A stretch of 64,000 nt of DNA from DASQPR01 sp963831705. GTDB taxonomy: Bacteria > Actinomycetota > Actinomycetes > Mycobacteriales > Micromonosporaceae. Both the position numbers and the translations under genes were made by a program. Shown one piece after another: positions 58,794 to 64,000 of the stretch (position 1 is its first letter; the number at the start of each line of letters is the position of its first letter). The notes below the pieces were generated by a model that saw nothing but the letters and a program-made list of their open reading frames with translations, had not been told where the DNA came from and did no database searches. The stretch spans positions 744,001 to 808,000 of the forward strand of contig CAWHRE010000010.1 of NCBI GenBank assembly GCA_963831705.1, written 5' to 3'.

Positions 58794-59720
58794 TTGTCTG
58801 AGGACGAACCAGTCTCTGGAGAGATCATCATCTCCGGGCTGACCAAGCAGTACAAGAATCTTCGGGCGGTCGACGATCTGTCGTTTACCGTCGCGCCGGG
58901 CCGGGTCACCGGCTTCCTCGGCCCGAACGGCGCCGGCAAGACCACGACGCTGCGCATGCTGCTCAACCTCGTCACACCGTCCAGCGGCACCGCGACGATC
59001 AGCGGGCGGCGCTATGCCGACCTCGCGAACCCGCTCGCGACCGTCGGCGCGGTGCTGGAAGCCAGCAGTGCGCACAAGGGCCGCAGCGGCCGTAATCACC
59101 TGCGCATCGTCTGCGCGGCGGCGGGCCTGCCGGATTCCCGGGTGGACGAGGTGCTCGCGCTGACCGGGCTGACCCCGGCCGCGAAGCGGAAGTTCAAGGG
59201 CTACTCGCTCGGCATGCGCCAGCGTCTCGGCATAGCGGCGGCCATGATCGGCGATCCCCAGGTGCTGATCCTCGACGAACCCGCCAACGGCCTCGACCCC
59301 GAGGGCATCAAGTGGATGCGCGAGTTCCTGAAGGGCCTGGCCGAGCAGGGCCGTACCGTGCTCGTCTCCAGCCACCTGCTGTCCGAGATGGAGATCCTGG
59401 CCGACGACGTCGTCATCATCGCGGCCGGCAAACTGGTACGCCAGGGCACGGTCGAGCAGATTCTCAAGTCTTCTCAGACCAATGTGCTCGTCCAGGTACG
59501 CACGCCGAGCCCGGAGCCGTTGACCGCCGCGATCATCGAGCGCGGTGGCCAGGTCTCGCCGGGCACCGATGGCCGGCTGCTGGTCACCGGGCTCGAAGCG
59601 GCGCTGGTCGGTAATGCCGCGTTCAAGGCGGGCGTCGAGTTGCACGAACTCTCGATCGAGCGCCCCGACCTGGAAGGCGTCTTCCTCGAACTCACGCACG
59701 GACAGGCGGCGATCCGATGA
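58794..59720 (+). CDS. ABC transporter ATP-binding protein
   Basis: 308 residues from TTG 58794; GGAGGAG sits 6 nt upstream, which favours it over the GTG at 58746. Walker A GPNGAGKTTT, signature YSLGMRQRLGIA, Walker B VLILDEPANGLDPEG, switch His in SSHLLSEME. The bacitracin/lantibiotic-type class (BcrA-like), with a C-terminal accessory domain from about 225. Pairs with the permease that follows with a 4-bp overlap. Confidence 0.94.
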   Translation: MSEDEPVSGEIIISGLTKQYKNLRAVDDLSFTVAPGRVTGFLGPNGAGKTTTLRMLLNLVTPSSGTATISGRRYADLANPLATVGAVLEASSAHKGRSGRNHLRIVCAAAGLPDSRVDEVLALTGLTPAAKRKFKGYSLGMRQRLGIAAAMIGDPQVLILDEPANGLDPEGIKWMREFLKGLAEQGRTVLVSSHLLSEMEILADDVVIIAAGKLVRQGTVEQILKSSQTNVLVQVRTPSPEPLTAAIIERGGQVSPGTDGRLLVTGLEAALVGNAAFKAGVELHELSIERPDLEGVFLELTHGQAAIR

Positions 59721-60622
59721 CCACGATGACCACACCGGTACGCGATCTCCCGGCACCGGCGAAGCCGCAGGTGCTCCGCCTACTGCGCAGCGAGCGGATC
59801 AAGCTGACCAGCACGAAGACCTGGTGGCTGTTCGGCATCGGCACGTTCGTACTGACGGCCATCACGGTGCTGTCCAACATCGGCCAGCACTACCAGGACC
59901 TGACGAACCAGGGTGGTCCGGACGGCGGCGGCGGACACACGCCGCTGAGCAGCGCATCGGTCGGCGCGATCCGGGACGCCTCAGCCGACATCTTCACGTC
60001 CGGTCAGTACTTCGGCGGCCTGTTCGTGATGCTGTTGGGCACGCTCCTGATCACGAACGAGTACTACCACCAGACCGCGACCACGACGTTCCTCGCGACG
60101 CCGCGCCGGTCCAGCGTGGTGGTCAGCAAGTTTCTGATGACCGTCATCATCGCCGCGCTCGGCTGGCTACTGACCACGGTGATCGCCGTGATCGGCGGTT
60201 CGATCTTCTGGTCCGCCAACGGCGTGGACAGCCAACTCTTCTCCGGAACGGTTGGCCGGGCGATCATCGTCAACCTGCTGATGTTCGTGCTGTGGGCGAT
60301 CTTCGGGCTCGGGCTCGGCGTACTCATCCGCAGCCAGATCGGCGCGACCGTCACCGGCGCGCTGATCTATACGGTCGGCACGCTCGCGGTCATCGCGCTT
60401 TTCGGCCTGATCCGAACGTTCATCTACCACCACGACGGCGTCTTCCGCGGCCTCGTGCTGTTCCCGGAGTGGGCGGCACTGATCGCGTCCAGTTCGTCGG
60501 CGACGAACCTGCCGGGGAACGTCACCGTTCAGTGGTGGGTAGGTGTGATCGTGATGGTGGCGTACGCCGCCGTGATGGCCGGGATCGGCACATCCATCCT
60601 CCGGAAACGCGACATTTCATAG
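59717..60622 (+). CDS. ABC-2 family permease
   Basis: 301 residues with six hydrophobic segments: WLFGIGTFVLTAITVLSNI, FGGLFVMLLGTLLITNEYYHQTATTTFLATPRR with the typical cytosolic RSEXXXXT-type loop, VIIAALGWLLTTVIAVIGGSIF, LLMFVLWAIFGLGLGVLI, ALIYTVGTLAVIALFGLI and a last one at about 270-290. A large extracytoplasmic loop with GGPDGGGGH separates TM1 and TM2. Exporter permease with the preceding ATPase; substrate unknown. Confidence 0.93.
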   Translation: MTTMTTPVRDLPAPAKPQVLRLLRSERIKLTSTKTWWLFGIGTFVLTAITVLSNIGQHYQDLTNQGGPDGGGGHTPLSSASVGAIRDASADIFTSGQYFGGLFVMLLGTLLITNEYYHQTATTTFLATPRRSSVVVSKFLMTVIIAALGWLLTTVIAVIGGSIFWSANGVDSQLFSGTVGRAIIVNLLMFVLWAIFGLGLGVLIRSQIGATVTGALIYTVGTLAVIALFGLIRTFIYHHDGVFRGLVLFPEWAALIASSSSATNLPGNVTVQWWVGVIVMVAYAAVMAGIGTSILRKRDIS

Positions 60623-60643
60623 CTCATTAGGATCACCGTTAAC

Positions 60644-60691
60644 GCGATCGGCCCCGTTCCGTGACTCGATGTCACGATCGGGGCCGATCGC
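60644..60691 (+). terminator. Long hairpin after the ABC operon
   Basis: 13-bp stem GCGATCGGCCCCG with its complement, an internal loop, then GTGAC/GTCAC around TCGAT. Begins 22 bp after the permease stop. Likely terminator, although no T tract follows. Confidence 0.65.
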
Positions 60692-60850
60692 ACGTGGATG
60701 TCGTGTATCCGACGAGATAACCACCCTGTGAGGGAACACACCGAGCACGACCGGCGATGCCGGTGAATCCTTGACCGCGTAGCCTGAACGTGGACTCAAG
60801 GGGCTCGTTACGGGCCAAAAACCATAGCGCGTGGAGAAACGAGAGCGGCT

Positions 60851-63800
60851 GTGTCGACTCAGCAGACATCGCAGGGAAACCCTCTTGCGGACTTCGGTCC
60901 CAACGAGTGGATCGTCGATGACATGTACCAGCGTTACCTGGCCGATCCGGCCAGCGTGGATGAGGCCTGGCACGAGTTTTTCGCCGATTACAAGCCGGTA
61001 CCGGAAAATGGTTCGGCTCCGGCCGTGACCGTGCCGACGCCCGCCGCCGCTCCCCCGACCGCGCCCCCTGTTTCCCTCGCGCCGAAGCCGGCACCCGCAC
61101 CCGCCGCCGCACCGGTGGCCGCGCCCGCAGCGAAGGCTGCGCCGAAAGCGGCCGGCAACGCGTCCGGGACGACCTCTCCGATCCGCGGCGTCGCCGCGAA
61201 GATCGTCGAGAACATGGACGCGTCGCTCACCGTCCCGACCGCGACGAGCGTGCGCGCGGTGCCGGCGAAGCTGATCTCGGACAACCGCATCGTGATCAAC
61301 AACCACCTCGCGCGCGGCCGCGGTGGCAAGGTCAGCTTCACCCACCTCATCGGGTACGCGATGATCCGCGCTCTCGCCGCGCACCCGGAGATGAACAACG
61401 CCTTCGGTACGGTCGACGGCAAGCCGGTTCTGATCACGCCCGAACACGTGAACCTCGGCATCGCGATCGACATCCAACGCCCCGACGGCGGCCGCACGCT
61501 CGTCGTGCCCAGCATCAAGTCCGTTGAGGCGATGGACTTCCGAACGTTCTGGATGGCGTACGAGGATGTCGTGCGCCGGGCTCGTCGTGGCGAGCTGACC
61601 ATGGACGACTACGCCGGAACGACGATCTCGCTGACCAACCCCGGCGGCATCGGCACCGTCCACTCCCAGCCCCGACTGCTGGCCGGCCAGGGCACGATCA
61701 TCGGCGTCGGCGCGATGGAATATCCGGCGCCGTTCGCCGGCATGAGCGAGCAGCAACTCGCCGAGATGGCGGTCAGCAAGGTCGTCACGCTGACGTCGAC
61801 GTACGACCACCGGATCATCCAGGGCGCCGGATCCGGCGAGTTCCTGAAGGTGATGAACGAGCTGCTGCTCGGCGAGCGCGGCTTCTACGACGACATCTTC
61901 GCGTCGCTGCGCATCCCGTACGAGCCGGTGCGGTGGACGAACGACGTCTCGCTGAGTTCCGAAGGGCAGATCAACAAGACCGCCCGCGTGATCGAGCTGA
62001 TCCACGCGTACCGGGTGCGCGGTCACCTGATGGCCGACACCGACCCGCTCGAGTTCCACATGCGCCGGCACCCCGACCTCGACGTTCTCCAGCACGGCCT
62101 GACGCTGTGGGATCTCGACCGGACGTTCCCGGTCGGCGGCTTCGCCGGCAAGCAGGTGATGAAGCTGCGGGACGTGCTCGGCGTCCTGCGTGACTCGTAC
62201 TGCCGCCGGGTCGGCATCGAATACATGCACATCCAGGACCCGGAAGAGCGCCGCTGGATCCAGAACCGGATCGAGACGAAGTACCAGAAGCCGTCGGTCG
62301 ACGAGCAGAAGTACATCCTCGGTCGCCTGAACGCCGCCGAAGCGTTCGAGACGTTCCTGCAGACCAAGTTCGTCGGCCAGCGCCGGTTCTCCCTCGAAGG
62401 CGGCGAATCGCTGATCCCGCTGCTCGACGAGGTGCTCGGCAACGCCGCGACGCACGAGTTCCACGAGGTCGTCATCGGCATGGCCCACCGCGGCCGGCTG
62501 AACGTACTGGCGAACATCGTCGGCAAGCCGTACGAGAAGATCTTCTCGGAGTTCGAGGGTCACCTGGACCCGAAGATGGCGCAGGGCTCCGGCGACGTGA
62601 AGTACCACCTGGGCATGGACGGCAAGTTCACCACCGCGGACCAGAAGCACACGATCGAGGTTTCGGTCGTCGCGAACCCGTCCCACCTGGAAGCCGTCGA
62701 CCCGGTGCTGGAAGGCATCGTGCGGGCGAAGCAGGACCGGCTGAACCTCGGCCTCGAGGGATACACCGTGCTGGCGCTGGCGATCCACGGTGACGCGGCG
62801 TTCGCCGGTCAGGGCGTGGTCGCCGAGACGCTGAACCTGTCACAGTTGCGCGGCTACCGTACCGGCGGCACTGTGCACGTGGTCATCAACAACCAGGTCG
62901 GCTTCACCACCGCGCCGGAATACTCGCGCTCGTCGCTGTACGCGACCGACGTCGCCCGGATGATCCAGGCGCCGATCTTCCACGTGAACGGTGACGACCC
63001 TGAAGCGGTCGTTCGGGTTGCCCGCCTGGCATTCGATTACCGCGCGGCGTTCAACAAGGACGTCGTGATCGACATGATCTGCTACCGGCGCCGTGGCCAC
63101 AACGAGGGCGACGACCCGTCGATGACGAACCCGGAAATGTACAAGATCATCGACGCGAAGCGCTCGGTACGCAAGCTGTACACCGAGGAGCTGATCGGTC
63201 GCGGCGACATCTCGCTGGAAGACGCCGAAGAGTCGCTGCGTGACTTCCAGGACCAACTGGAGACGGTGTTCAAGGCGACCCGCGACGCGTCCACCGCGCC
63301 GCGCACCACCCGCGATCGCCGGATCGAGCCGGAACCCGCCGTGGCCACCGCGATCTCGGCCGACCTGGTCAAGCGAATCGGCGACGCGCACATCGAGCTG
63401 CCGGTCGGGTTCACCGCGCACAAGCGCGTCCACCAGGTGCTCGAACGCCGCGCGAAGATGGCGGTGGACGGCGACATCGACTGGGGCTTCGGCGAGATCA
63501 TCGCGTTCGGTTCGCTGGTCGCTCAGGGTACGACCGTCCGGCTCTCCGGCCAGGACTCGCGCCGAGGAACGTTCGTCCAGCGGTACGCCGCGATCGTCGA
63601 CGCCGAGAACGGCGACGACTTCCTGCCGATCGCCGGTCTGGCGACCGAGGACGCCCGGTTCTTCGCGCACGACTCGCTGCTGAGCGAATACGCGGCGATG
63701 GGCTTCGAGTACGGCTATTCGGTCGAGAACACCGAGGCGCTCGTGCTGTGGGAGGCGCAGTTCGGCGACTTCGGCAACGGCGCACAGATGATCGTCGACG

Positions 63801-64000
63801 AGTTCCTCTCATCCGGCGAGATCAAGTGGGGTCAGAAGAACGCACTGACGCTGCTGCTTCCGCACGGCCACGAAGGACAGGGGCCGGATCACACGTCCGG
63901 GCGCCCGGAGCGGTACCTGCAACTCGCCGCAGAGGACAACATGCGCGTCGCGATCCCGTCCACCCCGGCGAACTACTTCCACCTGCTCCGCCGCCAGGCG
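60851..64000 (+). CDS. kgd: Multifunctional 2-oxoglutarate decarboxylase/dehydrogenase E2-E1 (Kgd), 5' part
   Basis: 1050 codons visible from a GTG, open to the window's end; the full family length is about 1230. Layout: N-terminal helix GPNEWIVDDMYQRYLADP, an Ala/Pro linker (about 50-105), an E2-type succinyltransferase domain (about 110-345) with YDHRIIQGAGSGEFL, then the E1 part: VIGMAHRGRLNVLANIVGK, HGDAAFAGQGVVAETLNLS (ThDP site), VINNQVGFTT, RRRGHNEGDDPS. It converts 2-oxoglutarate in the TCA cycle. In mycobacteria the FHA protein GarA inhibits it. The last domains and stop lie outside the window. Confidence 0.96.
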   Translation, partial: MSTQQTSQGNPLADFGPNEWIVDDMYQRYLADPASVDEAWHEFFADYKPVPENGSAPAVTVPTPAAAPPTAPPVSLAPKPAPAPAAAPVAAPAAKAAPKAAGNASGTTSPIRGVAAKIVENMDASLTVPTATSVRAVPAKLISDNRIVINNHLARGRGGKVSFTHLIGYAMIRALAAHPEMNNAFGTVDGKPVLITPEHVNLGIAIDIQRPDGGRTLVVPSIKSVEAMDFRTFWMAYEDVVRRARRGELTMDDYAGTTISLTNPGGIGTVHSQPRLLAGQGTIIGVGAMEYPAPFAGMSEQQLAEMAVSKVVTLTSTYDHRIIQGAGSGEFLKVMNELLLGERGFYDDIFASLRIPYEPVRWTNDVSLSSEGQINKTARVIELIHAYRVRGHLMADTDPLEFHMRRHPDLDVLQHGLTLWDLDRTFPVGGFAGKQVMKLRDVLGVLRDSYCRRVGIEYMHIQDPEERRWIQNRIETKYQKPSVDEQKYILGRLNAAEAFETFLQTKFVGQRRFSLEGGESLIPLLDEVLGNAATHEFHEVVIGMAHRGRLNVLANIVGKPYEKIFSEFEGHLDPKMAQGSGDVKYHLGMDGKFTTADQKHTIEVSVVANPSHLEAVDPVLEGIVRAKQDRLNLGLEGYTVLALAIHGDAAFAGQGVVAETLNLSQLRGYRTGGTVHVVINNQVGFTTAPEYSRSSLYATDVARMIQAPIFHVNGDDPEAVVRVARLAFDYRAAFNKDVVIDMICYRRRGHNEGDDPSMTNPEMYKIIDAKRSVRKLYTEELIGRGDISLEDAEESLRDFQDQLETVFKATRDASTAPRTTRDRRIEPEPAVATAISADLVKRIGDAHIELPVGFTAHKRVHQVLERRAKMAVDGDIDWGFGEIIAFGSLVAQGTTVRLSGQDSRRGTFVQRYAAIVDAENGDDFLPIAGLATEDARFFAHDSLLSEYAAMGFEYGYSVENTEALVLWEAQFGDFGNGAQMIVDEFLSSGEIKWGQKNALTLLLPHGHEGQGPDHTSGRPERYLQLAAEDNMRVAIPSTPANYFHLLRRQA

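Noticed and set aside
60617..62788. 723-codon open frame on the minus strand
   Set aside because: Antisense shadow of kgd; Arg/Asp/Val-rich nonsense, while the plus strand has clear Kgd domains.

Overview
The window is high-GC DNA from an actinobacterium (Actinomycetota). The markers are a fused 2-oxoglutarate decarboxylase/E2-E1 (kgd), a FadE5-type acyl-CoA dehydrogenase, a Ddn-like F420-dependent reductase family protein, a PknG kinase, ThyX, a DUF3052 protein and frequent GTG/TTG starts. I cannot assign a genus. No rRNA, tRNA, CRISPR array, transposase or phage gene was found. Most of the window looks like ordinary chromosomal backbone with gene-specific regulators.

Layout. 1-6.9 kb: 3' end of dxs, a small hypothetical protein, an RDD membrane protein, a HAD phosphatase, thyX, a membrane protein, and a divergent TetR/SDR pair sharing two copies of one operator. 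6.9-12 kb: FUSC-type exporter, small membrane protein, old-yellow-enzyme reductase, GAPDH. 12-14.2 kb: compact SpoIIE phosphatase - MarR - STAS operon. 14.1-18 kb: fatty-acid oxidation block (thiolase, TetR, FadE5) with two perfect palindromic operators. 18-22.3 kb: one very large secreted multidomain glycan hydrolase, probably a GH87 alpha-1,3-glucanase, broken by three +1 insertions inside 525 bp; it is followed by about 720 bp of non-coding DNA with repeated palindromes. 23-26 kb: TetR/DHA2 exporter, then a two-domain VOC protein. 26.4-29.7 kb: Cho-like GIY-YIG nuclease with RNase HI, a Ddn-like reductase, and a flotillin with a minimal NfeD-like partner. 29.9-36.4 kb: LPG-synthase-like membrane protein, a zinc-ribbon SDR without the usual Tyr, a BlaI/M56 pair, an MFS transporter and a DUF4352-like protein.

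36.5-43.1 kb is the most interesting operon: a helical GlnX-position protein, PknG kinase, PP2C phosphatase, VWA protein and FHA protein. Kinase, phosphatase and FHA protein each carry N-terminal zinc-ribbon cysteines. The FHA reading frame is interrupted by one missing base in a G run. The operon is followed by an array of 30-bp tandem repeats with an inverted copy at the stop codon of the next gene.

43.6-64 kb: membrane protein with a 15-residue repeat tail, a drug-type ABC transporter, a CocE/NonD hydrolase, an EamA transporter, glycerol kinase, HtrA-type protease, a histidine kinase/response regulator pair, a DUF4097/PadR pair, DUF3052 and hotdog-like proteins, a second ABC transporter, and the first 1050 codons of kgd. 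In mycobacteria Kgd is restrained by an FHA protein (GarA) that PknG phosphorylates. The presence here of PknG, an FHA protein and Kgd is therefore suggestive, but a direct link is inference.
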